Shown here: positions 23,382-31,718 of the stretch, in pieces
Layout: every line of letters begins with the position of its first letter
How positions within the stretch are numbered: position 1 is the stretch's first letter
Source of the DNA: Nocardioides sp. CFH 31398
GTDB taxonomy: Bacteria > Actinomycetota > Actinomycetes > Propionibacteriales > Nocardioidaceae
Assembly: GCF_022436705.1 (NCBI RefSeq)
Contig: NZ_JAKUHT010000020.1
Location: forward strand, 62,001 to 126,000
Direction: 5' to 3'
DNA length: 64,000 nt
Translations under genes and position numbers: made by a program
Notes under the pieces: generated by a model
What the model was told of the DNA's origin: nothing
The model's input: only the letters and a program-made list of their open reading frames with translations
Database searches by the model: none

Positions 23382-25586
23382 ATGACCACCCAGACCGAGC
23401 AGGAGACCGCGGTCCGCTACGACCGGGACTCCGAGGGCGTCGTGACCCTCACGCTGGACGACCCGCACGCTAGCGCGAACACGATGAACGACCTGTACCG
23501 CAGCTCGATGACGGCCGCGGTGCAGCGGCTGCAGGCCGAGAAGGACGACATCACCGGGGTGGTGATCGCGAGCGCCAAGAAGACCTTCTTCGCCGGCGGC
23601 AACCTCGGCATGATGCAGGCGACGACCCCCGAGGACGCGCCGCAGCTCTTCGCGGCCGTCGAGGAGACCAAGGCCGCGCTCCGCGGCCTGGAGACCCTCG
23701 GCAAGCCGGTCGTCGCCGCCATCAACGGCGCGGCCCTGGGCGGCGGCCTGGAGATCGCGCTGGCCGCGCACCACCGCATCGCGTGGGACGACCCGAGCGT
23801 CCAGCTCGGCCTGCCGGAGGCCACCCTCGGCCTGCTGCCGGGTGGCGGCGGCGTCACCCGTGTGGTGCGGATGCTCGGCCTGCAGTCCGCGCTGATGGAC
23901 GTGCTGATGCCCGGCACCCGCTTCCGTCCGGCCCAGGCGCAGGAGAAGGGCCTCGTCGACGAGCTCGTCGCCGACAAGGCCGACCTGCTCACCGCCGCCA
24001 GGGCCTGGGTGCTGGACCACCGCGACGACCCGGAGGCGTCGAGCAAGCCCTGGGACCGCAGCGGCTACCGGATGCCCGGCGGGACGCCGTCCACGCCGAA
24101 GCTCGCGCAGTTCCTCCCCGCCTTCCCGGCGCTGCTGCGCCAGCAGACCAAGGGCGCGGTCTACCGCGCGCAGCGGGCGATCCTGTCCGCCGCGGTCGAG
24201 GGCGCGCAGGTCGACGTCGACACCGCGAGCCGGATCGAGTCGCGCTACCTCACCTCGCTGATCACGGGTCAGCAGTCGAAGAACATGATCCAGGCGTTCT
24301 TCTTCGACCTGCAGGCCATCAACGCCGGCTCGCTGCGCCCCGACGGCCACGAGCGGTTCCGCCCGACCAAGGTGGGCGTGCTGGGCGCCGGGATGATGGG
24401 CGCCGGCATCGCCTACGTCTGCGCGAAGGCCGGCATGCCCGTCGTCCTCAAGGACGTCGAGCAGGCCAACGCGGAGCGCGGCAAGGCCTACTCCGAGGGG
24501 ATCCTCGACAAGGCCATCGCGCGCGGCCGCTCGACGGAGGAGAAGAAGTCGGCGCTGCTCGACCTCATCACCCCCACCGCGGACGCCTCCGACCTCGCCG
24601 GCTGCGACCTCGTCATCGAGGCCGTCTTCGAGGACCCGGCGCTCAAGGCGAAGGTCTTCGCCGAGGTCGAGCCGCACCTCGCCGACGGCGCGGTGCTCTG
24701 CTCCAACACCTCGACGCTGCCGATCACCGAGCTCGCGACCGGCGTCTCGCGTCCGGCGGACTTCATCGGCCTGCACTTCTTCTCACCCGTCGACAAGATG
24801 CCGCTGGTCGAGATCATCCGCGGCAAGGAGACGTCGGACGCCGCCCTCGCCGCCGCGTACGACGTCGTCCAGGCCATCAAGAAGACCCCGATCGTGGTCA
24901 ACGACTCCCGCGGCTTCTACACCAGCCGCGTGATCGGGACGATGGTCAACGAGGGCCTCGCGATGCTCGCCGAGGGCGTCATGCCGATGTCGGTCGAGCG
25001 TGCGGCGACCCAGGCGGGCTACCCGGTCGGGCCGCTGCAGCTCTCCGACGAGCTCAACATGGAGCTGATGAAGAAGATCCGCGCGGCCACCGCCGCCGCG
25101 GCCGAGCGCGACGGGACGCCGTACGCCGCCCACGCGGGCGACGCGGTCGTCGACCGCATGCTCGAGCTCGACCGGCCGTCGCGGCTCAAGGGCGCCGGTT
25201 TCTACGAGTACGCCGACGGCAGGCGGACCAACCTCTGGCCCGGCCTGGCCGACGCGTTCGGCTCGAGGCTGGACGCCGTGCCGTTCGCCGACGTCAAGGA
25301 GCGGATGCTCTTCGCCGAGGCGATCGAGACCGCGAAGTGCTTCGAGGAGGGCGTCATCACCTCCGCGGCGGCCGCCAACATCGGCTCGATCATGGGCATC
25401 GGCTTCCCCGCCAACACCGGCGGCGCCGCGCAGTTCATGACGGGCTACGAGTCGGCGTCCGGCGAGCGGGGCCTCGCGGCGTTCGTCGCGCGGGCCGACG
25501 AGCTGGCCGACGCGTACGGCGAGAGGTTCCGCCCCACCGACCGCCTGCGCGAGATGGCGGCGTCGGGGGAGGGCTTCCCGCGCTGA
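23382..25586 (+). CDS. fadB: Fatty-acid oxidation multifunctional enzyme (enoyl-CoA hydratase / 3-hydroxyacyl-CoA dehydrogenase)
   Basis: A 734-residue two-part beta-oxidation enzyme. The N-terminal crotonase domain (to about 300) has the oxyanion-hole segment FFAGGNLGMM and AALGGGLEIALAAHHRIA, with the acid/base pair near GLPEATLGLLPGGGG. The NAD-binding dehydrogenase starts at about 327 with KVGVLGAGMMGAGIAYVCAKAG; HFFSPVDKMPLVEII holds the catalytic His. The C-terminal 3HCDH domains follow. Hydration and dehydrogenation feed 3-ketoacyl-CoA to the thiolase encoded upstream. ATG 23382 is preceded by GAGGAGAAG as ribosome-binding site. Length is usual for the family. Confidence 0.94.
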   Translation: MTTQTEQETAVRYDRDSEGVVTLTLDDPHASANTMNDLYRSSMTAAVQRLQAEKDDITGVVIASAKKTFFAGGNLGMMQATTPEDAPQLFAAVEETKAALRGLETLGKPVVAAINGAALGGGLEIALAAHHRIAWDDPSVQLGLPEATLGLLPGGGGVTRVVRMLGLQSALMDVLMPGTRFRPAQAQEKGLVDELVADKADLLTAARAWVLDHRDDPEASSKPWDRSGYRMPGGTPSTPKLAQFLPAFPALLRQQTKGAVYRAQRAILSAAVEGAQVDVDTASRIESRYLTSLITGQQSKNMIQAFFFDLQAINAGSLRPDGHERFRPTKVGVLGAGMMGAGIAYVCAKAGMPVVLKDVEQANAERGKAYSEGILDKAIARGRSTEEKKSALLDLITPTADASDLAGCDLVIEAVFEDPALKAKVFAEVEPHLADGAVLCSNTSTLPITELATGVSRPADFIGLHFFSPVDKMPLVEIIRGKETSDAALAAAYDVVQAIKKTPIVVNDSRGFYTSRVIGTMVNEGLAMLAEGVMPMSVERAATQAGYPVGPLQLSDELNMELMKKIRAATAAAAERDGTPYAAHAGDAVVDRMLELDRPSRLKGAGFYEYADGRRTNLWPGLADAFGSRLDAVPFADVKERMLFAEAIETAKCFEEGVITSAAAANIGSIMGIGFPANTGGAAQFMTGYESASGERGLAAFVARADELADAYGERFRPTDRLREMAASGEGFPR

Positions 25587-25620
25587 GCCGGGCCCGGGCA
25601 CGGGCCTGACGCGTTCGCAG

Positions 25621-25668
25621 GACGGGGCGCTCCCCGGACCGGTCTACTGGTCCGGTGAGCGCCCCGTC
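25621..25668. promoter_or_regulatory. Long hairpin enclosing the start codon of the next ABC gene
   Basis: GACGGGGCGCTC (25621-25632) pairs with GAGCGCCCCGTC (25657-25668), and inside it CCGGACC (25634-25640) pairs with GGTCCGG (25649-25655). That makes a 19 bp stem with a single C/T mismatch and an 8 nt loop. The GTG at 25655 lies within the 3' strand. The structure could block translation, end fadB transcription, or serve as a large operator. Confidence 0.75.
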
Positions 25669-26380
25669 TGCCTCCCCACCCGCCGTGGACGTCCACGACC
25701 TCGTCGTCCGCTTCGGGCCCGTGCTCGCCGTCGACGGGGTCCACCTCGTCGCCGGCGCCGGGGCCTCGACGGCCCTGCTGGGGCGCAACGGGGCCGGCAA
25801 GTCGACGACGATGCGGGTGCTGGCCGGGGTGGTCCCGCCGACCTCCGGGAGCGTGCGCGTCGCCGGGATCGACGTCGTCGCCGACCCGCTCGCCGTCAAG
25901 CGCGCGATCGGCTACTGCCCCGACGTCGGCGGACTGGTGCCGCGGGCGACGCCCTGGGAGCACCTGCAGCTCGCCGCCCGGCTCCGCCGGCTGCGCGACT
26001 GGGAGCCCCGCGCGCGGGAGCTGCTCGAGCGGTTCGAGCTCGGCGCGGAGGCCCACCGCGTCACCGCCGGCTTCTCGCACGGCATGAGCCGACGGTTGTC
26101 GGTGCTGCTGGCGGCCTTCCACGACCCCGAGGTGCTGCTGCTCGACGAGCCCTTCGACGGTGTCGACCCGGTCGGGGTCGAGGCGACGATGGACGTCGTC
26201 GCCGACGCGCGGGCCCGCGGGGCCGCCGTCCTGCTGTCGACCCACCTGCGCGAGCTCGCCGTGCAGGCGTGCGCCGAGGCCGTCGTCCTGCGGGGCGGCT
26301 CGCAGGTCGCGCGGATGGACGCCGCCGCGATGTCCGGCGAGGAGGGCGCCCGTGTCTACCGCGGTCTCCTCGACACCTAG
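25655..26380 (+). CDS. ABC transporter ATP-binding protein
   Basis: A 241-residue ABC ATPase with Walker A GRNGAGKST (about 47-55), Q-loop region IGYCPDVGGLVP, and Walker B VLLLDEPFDGVDP. The signature is degenerate, GFSHGMSRRLS in place of LSGGQ, and the switch is STHLREL. CCMA/BcrA-like ATPases of exporters look like this. GTG 25655 is inside a strong hairpin; an in-frame GTG at 25685 (VDVHDLVVRFG) would also leave a complete domain. Its end overlaps the membrane gene by 29 bp, so the two are coupled. Confidence 0.85.
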   Translation: MSAPSASPPAVDVHDLVVRFGPVLAVDGVHLVAGAGASTALLGRNGAGKSTTMRVLAGVVPPTSGSVRVAGIDVVADPLAVKRAIGYCPDVGGLVPRATPWEHLQLAARLRRLRDWEPRARELLERFELGAEAHRVTAGFSHGMSRRLSVLLAAFHDPEVLLLDEPFDGVDPVGVEATMDVVADARARGAAVLLSTHLRELAVQACAEAVVLRGGSQVARMDAAAMSGEEGARVYRGLLDT

Positions 26381-27899
26381 GCGGCTCGACCGGCTGCCCG
26401 GCGGCTCCCACGTCGTCGACGTGGGCCTGCTGCTCGCGATGCGCGGCGGCGTCGCACGGGGGCGGGCGGCGCGCCGGCTCGGGCCGGTGCTGGTGGTCGT
26501 CACCCTCGCCGTGGCCGTCGTGCCCGCCCTCGTCGGCCCCGGCCTCGGCGAGGGCAGGGCCCTCGAGGTGCTGCTCCTGCTGCCCAGCGGGTACGCCGCG
26601 TTCGCCGGTCTCGCCCTCGCGTCGGCGGTGGCCTCGGGCGGCGGCCGCGAGCTGCTGCCGCGCGACCAGGCGACGCCGTACCCCGTCAGCGCGGCGACCG
26701 ACCACCTCGGCGCCCTGCTGCTGGCGCCGCTGAACATCGCGTGGATCCTCCAGGCGTGGCTGCTGCTGGGCGGCACGTCGTACGCCGTCGGCCCGGCGCG
26801 CCTGGCCGCCGCGCAGACCGTCGTGGTGCTGTGGCTCCTCGCCGCGACGGCTGTCGTGCAGGTCCTGGCCTGGCTGATCGAGGCCCTGCGGCGCCGCCCC
26901 CACGGGGTGTGGGTGCTGCGGGGCCTGGGGCTGGCCCTCGTCGGCGCCGTCGCCGCGCTGCAGGCGACCGGGCGCACCGAGGACGCCCTCGACGGGCTGC
27001 CGACCGACGTGCTGGTCCGCGCGGGGATCCTCGGCGACACCGGGTTCGGCGGGGTCTGGGCGGCCACCGTCGCCGGGCTGCTCGCCGCGACGGCGCTCGC
27101 CGTGGTCGCGGGTGCGTGGGCCGCGGGTGTCGCGTCCCGGCGGCCCCCGCGGGAGGAGGTCCGCGCGGAGACCGGCGTCCGGACGCCCCGCCGTGCGCCC
27201 CGCGGCGACCTCGGCGCGCTCCTGCGTCTCGACCGGGCGTCGGTGTGGCGGGCGGTGCCCATGCGCCGGGGGCTCGTCGTCCTCGCCGTCATGCCGGGCC
27301 TCGTCGCCGTCCTCGGCGCGCTGCCGTGGGAGAGCGCGATCATCCTGCCGGGGCTCGTCGCGTCGGGCGGCGCGCTGCTGTTCGGCGTCAACGCCTGGTG
27401 CCTCGACGGGCGCGGCGGGCTGTGGCGCGAGTCGCTGCCGGTCCGGCCGGGGCTGGTCTTCGGGTCCCGGGCCCTGGTGCTGGCCGAGGCGCTCCTGCTC
27501 GCCTCCGGCGGGACCCTGGTCATGGCCGCGCTGCGCGCAGGTGCGCCGACGCCGTCGGAGCTGGCCGCCGTCCTCGCCGCGTGGGTCGTGGTCGTCGCCC
27601 AGGCCGTCGCCGCGTCGATGACGTGGTCGGCGCGCGCGCCGTACGCGGTGGACCTGCGCAGCGCCCGGGCCACCCCGGCGCCGCCGGCGGTCATGGTCGT
27701 CTACTCGACGAAGCTGGCGCTGACGACGACGCTGACCGGGCTGGTGCTCGCGATCACCGCCCACGCCCCCGACTGGCGGCTGCCGCTGCTGGTGGCCGCG
27801 CTGTTCCTGGCCTGGTCCGCGGTGCGGCTGCTCCGTGCCCGCGACGTGTGGGTCGACCCGGCGCGCCGCGCGGTCGTCGTCACGACGGTCTCGGCGTGA
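26352..27899 (+). CDS. Large integral membrane protein, probable ABC permease partner
   Basis: A 515-residue hydrophobic protein with roughly 12 predicted membrane segments in two blocks (about 35-260 and 300-490), split by a charged region around 265-300 (SRRPPREEVRAETG). No enzyme motif is visible. Overlap with the upstream ATPase gene strongly suggests it is its membrane partner, a fused exporter of the ABC-2-like type; the substrate is unknown. GTG 26352 lies inside the ATPase gene and is the start that gives a short hydrophilic N-terminus before the first segment. Confidence 0.78.
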   Translation: MSTAVSSTPRRLDRLPGGSHVVDVGLLLAMRGGVARGRAARRLGPVLVVVTLAVAVVPALVGPGLGEGRALEVLLLLPSGYAAFAGLALASAVASGGGRELLPRDQATPYPVSAATDHLGALLLAPLNIAWILQAWLLLGGTSYAVGPARLAAAQTVVVLWLLAATAVVQVLAWLIEALRRRPHGVWVLRGLGLALVGAVAALQATGRTEDALDGLPTDVLVRAGILGDTGFGGVWAATVAGLLAATALAVVAGAWAAGVASRRPPREEVRAETGVRTPRRAPRGDLGALLRLDRASVWRAVPMRRGLVVLAVMPGLVAVLGALPWESAIILPGLVASGGALLFGVNAWCLDGRGGLWRESLPVRPGLVFGSRALVLAEALLLASGGTLVMAALRAGAPTPSELAAVLAAWVVVVAQAVAASMTWSARAPYAVDLRSARATPAPPAVMVVYSTKLALTTTLTGLVLAITAHAPDWRLPLLVAALFLAWSAVRLLRARDVWVDPARRAVVVTTVSA

Positions 27900-27911
27900 G
27901 GCCCGCCGGCG

Positions 27912-28460
27912 TCAGCGCCGGGCGCGCTGCAGGCAGCGGTCCTCCTGCTCGCGCAGCCGCGCGACCGGCTCGGCGCCGCCCTGCCCCTGCAGGCGCCGGG
28001 TGACGGCGTCCTCCCGCAGGTCGTCGGAGATCTCCCGCAGGCAGTCGGCGTAGTCGTCGCGGACCTCGCTGGAGGCGTCCGGGAGCGCGTCGCGGACGTC
28101 GGACGACGCGGCGTCGTAGTCGAGGCACGACACCAGCGCCCTCGCGTAGGCCCGGGCCACCGGCTCGGACACCGGCCGCTGGCCGTCCGCGGCGGCGCGC
28201 ACGGCGTCGGCGTCCGCGTCCTCGCCCGAGACGAGGCCGTCCTGGCGCAGCGGCTCGAGGCCGGCCTCGCCGACCCAGCGCTCCGCCGTGCACTGGGCGA
28301 GGTCCTGCGCGTCGGTGGCGTCGTCGCCGTCCGAGAGCGCCGTCGTGACGCCGTCGGCGACCTGCTGCTCCTGCTCGTCCAGGCCGCAGCCGGCCAGCAG
28401 CAGGCAGGCGAGGACCACGGCGACCGCGGGGGCGGCACGACGCCTGACGGAGGGGGTCAC
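27912..28460 (-). CDS. Putative lipoprotein
   Basis: A 182-residue exported protein with a basic start, a hydrophobic stretch and the lipobox LLAGC at about residue 25. The mature part is acidic and helical, with conserved-looking cysteines (TAERW preceded by AQC, VSCLDYD, DCLREI, RCLQRARR) that may form disulfides. I recognise no domain. It starts with GTG and is convergent with the membrane permease gene, 12 bp apart. Confidence 0.7.
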   Translation of the reverse strand: MTPSVRRRAAPAVAVVLACLLLAGCGLDEQEQQVADGVTTALSDGDDATDAQDLAQCTAERWVGEAGLEPLRQDGLVSGEDADADAVRAAADGQRPVSEPVARAYARALVSCLDYDAASSDVRDALPDASSEVRDDYADCLREISDDLREDAVTRRLQGQGGAEPVARLREQEDRCLQRARR

Positions 28461-28587
28461 GGCACGCTCCTGGGGGCTACGACGAGCCTCGGGGGCGGGG
28501 CTCGTGGCGGGTGGCTGACAGGGTCCCAGAAGGCGGAGGCCCTCCGGGCGTGGGGTGGAGGCAAAGAATCACCCGTTCCCCGACGGT

Positions 28588-28597
28588 GGGGTACCCC
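28588..28597. promoter_or_regulatory. Perfect palindrome GGGGTACCCC
   Basis: A 10 bp palindrome 20 bp upstream of the histidine phosphatase start, in the 157 bp gap after the divergent lipoprotein gene. It may be part of a GGGTAC-type alternative-sigma -10 box or an operator; no matching -35 is clear. Confidence 0.3.
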
Positions 28598-28617
28598 GGC
28601 CGCCGATGATGGCGGCC

Positions 28618-29292
28618 ATGGGCGTGATCCTCCTCGTGAAGCACGCCCAGGCGTCGCACGAGGGGCACGCCGAGGGCGGTCTGACCGCCCTCGGACGCCA
28701 GCAGGCACGACGACTGGGCGGTGCGATGTCGGCCAACGGCGTCGACCCCGACATCGTCGCGACCGGCACGCTCCCGCGACACCGCGAGACCGTCGACGCC
28801 ATGACCGCCGGCGCCGTCGACACCCTCGAGGACGAGGGCTGGAACGGCGTCGACACCCTCCACGTGCTGTCCCGTCTCGAGCCGTCCTTCGGGGACGCCG
28901 AGCCCACGCGCGAGGAGTTCCAGGCCTGGACGGAGCAGGCGTTCCTGCGCTGGGCCTCCGGCGAGCACGACAGCGACTACGACGAGCCGTTCCGTGACTT
29001 CACCCGGCGGGTCGCCCGGGCCAAGCTGGGCCTCGTCGCCCGCATGGGGCCCGACGCCAGCGCCGTCGTCGTCACCAGCGGCGGACCCATCGCCTGGATC
29101 GCCACCGCCCTCTGGGCCGGCTGGGGACCCGAGCAGCTCTGCACCCCGCTCGCCGCCTCGTGGAGCCGGCTGAGCGCCGTCGTCGTCGACTCCTCCGTCA
29201 CCAAGGTCGCCCTCGCCCCCCGCGGCCTCAGCCTGGTGTCCTTCAACGACCACTCGCACCTCGAGCGGACGTCGCTGACCGCCCCCACCTGA
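28618..29292 (+). CDS. Histidine phosphatase family protein with altered catalytic motif
   Basis: A 224-residue phosphoglycerate-mutase/acid-phosphatase fold protein. The family's catalytic RHG is here Lys8-His9-Ala10 (LLVKHAQASHEG), so the phospho-accepting His is kept but the usual Arg and Gly are not. The TLPRHRETVDA block is intact. The second conserved His region reads VVVTSGGPIAWI, a SGG form seen in a subgroup that lacks the second His. Function is therefore uncertain: a weak phosphatase, or a binding protein. ATG 28618 gives the usual start directly before strand one; earlier in-frame ATGs exist. Confidence 0.82.
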   Translation: MGVILLVKHAQASHEGHAEGGLTALGRQQARRLGGAMSANGVDPDIVATGTLPRHRETVDAMTAGAVDTLEDEGWNGVDTLHVLSRLEPSFGDAEPTREEFQAWTEQAFLRWASGEHDSDYDEPFRDFTRRVARAKLGLVARMGPDASAVVVTSGGPIAWIATALWAGWGPEQLCTPLAASWSRLSAVVVDSSVTKVALAPRGLSLVSFNDHSHLERTSLTAPT

Positions 29293-29303
29293 GCACTCGG
29301 CGG

Positions 29304-30056
29304 TCAGACCATGCGGCGCAGCAGGCGCAGGGGTGCGCGGCGCATCACGACGGAGAGCGGGGCCCACGGCAGGCCGGGCACGTACGCCGACGCGCGACGC
29401 GCCTCCATCGCCCTGACCATCGAGGCGACGCCGCGGCGGGTGGAGGCCATCATCGGGCCCTTGCCCCGCCCGTGGGCGCGGTCGTTCATCTCCGAGGCGA
29501 TGTAGCCGGGGTAGAGGACGGTCACGTCGATGGGGGAGTCGAGCAGCTCGAGGCGGAGACCCTCGGCGAGGTGCGCGATGCCGGCCTTGGTGGCGGCGTA
29601 CGTCGTCATCGTGCGCGGCAGGCCCCGCAGCGCCGACATCGACGAGATCACGACGAGGTGGCCGGCGTCCTGGTCGCGGAAGACCTCCATCGCGGCCTCG
29701 ACCTGCGCGAGCCCGGCGACGAAGTTGGTGACGGCGGTCTCGCGGTTGGCGTCGTACCGGCCCGTGCCGAGCGGGGCGCCCTTGCCGAGGCCGGCGTTGA
29801 CGACGACGCGGTCGAGGGTCCCGAGCTCGTCGCGGAGGTCCCGGACGACGGCGAAGACCTGCTCGTCGTCGGTGACGTCCAACGCACGAACGGCGACCCG
29901 CCGGTCGGGGTGCCGCGCGAGGATCTCCTCGCGCAGCGCCTCGAGCCGGTCGAGTCGCCGTGCGCACAGCGCCAGGTCGTGGCCGCGTGCGGCCAGCTGT
30001 CGGGCGGTCTCGGCGCCGAGCCCGGAGCTGGCGCCGGTGATCAGGGTGGTGGGCAC
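29304..30056 (-). CDS. SDR family NAD(P)-dependent oxidoreductase
   Basis: A 250-residue classical short-chain dehydrogenase. Cofactor motif TGASSGLG (about 7-14), VVNAGLG, and the active-site Ser-Tyr-Lys as SSMSALRG and YAATKAG. An Arg-rich segment after beta-2 (CARRLDRLEAL) points to NADP(H). It starts with GTG. A closing segment PWAPLSVVMRRAPLRLLRRMV is hydrophobic-basic and may touch the membrane. The substrate is not predictable; it stands 30 bp downstream of the RDD-family gene on the same strand. Confidence 0.9.
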   Translation of the reverse strand: MPTTLITGASSGLGAETARQLAARGHDLALCARRLDRLEALREEILARHPDRRVAVRALDVTDDEQVFAVVRDLRDELGTLDRVVVNAGLGKGAPLGTGRYDANRETAVTNFVAGLAQVEAAMEVFRDQDAGHLVVISSMSALRGLPRTMTTYAATKAGIAHLAEGLRLELLDSPIDVTVLYPGYIASEMNDRAHGRGKGPMMASTRRGVASMVRAMEARRASAYVPGLPWAPLSVVMRRAPLRLLRRMV

Positions 30057-30086
30057 GGGGCCCAGGGTGTCAGCACCCCCACCGGG

Positions 30087-30815
30087 TCAGGGCTTGGGCT
30101 GCTCCACCACGACGGTGCTGAGGATCTTGTCGGCGAAGGTCTGACGCTTCGCGTCCCACAGCGGCCAGAGGAAGCCGATGTAGCAGGGCAGCGCGTCGAG
30201 GATGTGCGCCAGCGCGCGGACGAACGCCATGCCGCCGCCGATGGGCTGACCGGTCTGCTCGGAGAGCAGACGGATGCCCATGACGCCCTTGCCGATCGAC
30301 CAGCCGGTGCCGCCGCCCTTGAGGCAGGTGTTCCAGACGAACACGGCGATCGCGGCGACGGAGCCGAGCAGGCTGAAGATCGTGCCGAGCGCGCTGACGC
30401 CGGTGTCGGACGTCGCGTTGAAGATGCCGCCGATGATCTGGAACGGGATGCTCGCCGCGGCGCCGAGGAGGGCGTCGATCAGGTAGGCGCCGACGCGCTT
30501 GCCCCAGTGGGCGTACTGCCCCTGCGGCGCGCCGTACCCCTGGCCGTAGCCGCCGTACTGCTGCTGGCCGTACTGCTGCTGGCCGTAGCCCTGCTGGCCG
30601 TAGCCCTGCTGGCCGTAGCCGCCGTACGGGTCGGGCTGCTGGCCGCCGTACCCGCCCTGCTGGCCGTACTGGCCGGGCTGCTGGCCGTACCCCGGCTGCT
30701 GGCCGTACTGGCCCGGCTGCTGGCCGTAGCCGGGCTGCTGGCCGTACTGGCCCGACTGGCCGGAGTCACCGGGCTTGGCGTAGGGGTCCTGGGGCTCGTT
30801 GCCGTACTGCGACAT
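30087..30815 (-). CDS. RDD family membrane protein with PGYGQQ-repeat N-terminus
   Basis: A 242-residue protein. Residues 1-100 are low complexity: repeats of QQPGYG / QYGQQPG and later QQGYG, rich in Gln, Gly, Tyr and Pro. The rest is an RDD domain starting [23 protein letters not shown] with its Arg and Asp pair, and about three membrane segments. RDD proteins are poorly understood; some are Na+(Li+)/H+ antiporters or accessory membrane proteins. The tail shares its first residues (MSQYG) with the upstream DUF4282 protein, so both probably belong to one membrane assembly. The DUF4282 gene stops 39 bp before this start. Confidence 0.85.
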   Translation of the reverse strand: MSQYGNEPQDPYAKPGDSGQSGQYGQQPGYGQQPGQYGQQPGYGQQPGQYGQQGGYGGQQPDPYGGYGQQGYGQQGYGQQQYGQQQYGGYGQGYGAPQGQYAHWGKRVGAYLIDALLGAAASIPFQIIGGIFNATSDTGVSALGTIFSLLGSVAAIAVFVWNTCLKGGGTGWSIGKGVMGIRLLSEQTGQPIGGGMAFVRALAHILDALPCYIGFLWPLWDAKRQTFADKILSTVVVEQPKP

Positions 30816-30854
30816 GCGGTGGGTCCTCTCGGGAGGTGGTGCGGTGGACGAAGA

Positions 30855-31568
30855 CTAGGGGCGATCGTTCGGGTCGGGCATCCTCTTGTGCACGTCGTCG
30901 CTGAGGCGGGTGATCGCGAGGAACACTTCGAGGGTCATGCGGATGAAGCACAGGTAGACGAGGAACCCGAGCGGTCCCAGCACCAGCGCGAACAGGCCGA
31001 ACGCCACGGAGCCGGTCGAGAACGCGGTCACGATCCAGGCCAGCGTCGCGAGACCGAGGACGACGAGGGCCAGCACGTAGACGACCTTGACGATCCGGCC
31101 GGTGACGAACGTCGAGAACGAGAAGTCGAAGAGCGCGCCCACGAGCCCCTTCGCCTCGGCGGCCGCGGCACTCGTCGACCCGCCGCCCGGGGCCGCGCCG
31201 GGGCCCGAGCCCGTGCTCCACGGGCCGGCCTGCTGGCCCGCGTCGTACGACGGCTGGCCCGGCTGGGCGTAGCCCTGCTGCGGCGGGTGCTGGGCGTAAC
31301 CCTGCTGCGGGCCCTGCGGGTACGCCGGCGACGGGGCCGACGGGGCCGACGGGGCCGACGGGGCCGCGGGGGGCATCTGCTGGGTCTGCTGGGTGGGTGT
31401 GGCGCCGGGCGGCGTGACCGGGGCGTCCCAGGGGTCGGGCTCGGACGGTCCGCGCGTGGGCCGCTCCCACGCGGGGGTCTGGCCGGCGCCGCGCGAGCCG
31501 CCGCCCGGCACCCGGGTGCGGTCGTCGCCGGGCTCGCCGGACGGGGGAGGGGCGCCGTACTGAGACAT
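30855..31568 (-). CDS. DUF4282-type membrane protein with Pro/Gln-rich N-terminus
   Basis: A 237-residue protein. Residues 1-135 are a Pro/Gly/Gln/Ala-rich tail with four APS repeats and QGYAQ blocks. Then comes ALFDFSFSTFVTGRIVKVVYV, the start of a DUF4282 domain with two membrane helices, and FIRMTLEVFLAITRLSDDV, its usual amphipathic end. The N-terminal MSQYG matches the RDD protein encoded downstream. The Pro/Gln-rich tails suggest low-affinity scaffolding at the inner face of the membrane. Function is unknown. ATG 31568 is the only sensible start. Confidence 0.82.
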   Translation of the reverse strand: MSQYGAPPPSGEPGDDRTRVPGGGSRGAGQTPAWERPTRGPSEPDPWDAPVTPPGATPTQQTQQMPPAAPSAPSAPSAPSPAYPQGPQQGYAQHPPQQGYAQPGQPSYDAGQQAGPWSTGSGPGAAPGGGSTSAAAAEAKGLVGALFDFSFSTFVTGRIVKVVYVLALVVLGLATLAWIVTAFSTGSVAFGLFALVLGPLGFLVYLCFIRMTLEVFLAITRLSDDVHKRMPDPNDRP

Positions 31569-31683
31569 CGGACCTCGTTGTCGGGGTGGGGGTCGGGGCG
31601 GGCCGAGTCTGTCAGCCCCGGACCGCCTTCTCCCCGGTGCCGCGCGGTCCAAACCCACCCCCGGCCACCACTTAAAGACAGGG

Positions 31684-31712
31684 TTGACTGTTTGTTCGCG
31701 CGCACGCAGGAT
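31684..31712 (+). promoter_or_regulatory. Promoter of the TetR/acyl-CoA carboxylase operon
   Basis: TTGACT (31684-31689), 17 bp, CAGGAT (31707-31712), with the GTG start 6 nt later: the best sigma-70-like promoter in the window and probably leaderless. AAAGACAG just upstream and CTGTTT overlapping the spacer form an imperfect inverted repeat that could be a TetR operator. Confidence 0.6.
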
Positions 31713-31718
31713 GACCGC

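Noticed and set aside
28462..28500. Terminator hairpin (acgagcc…ggctcgt) behind the lipoprotein gene start
   Set aside because: It lies upstream, not downstream, of that gene, and the stem is short with a long G-rich loop.
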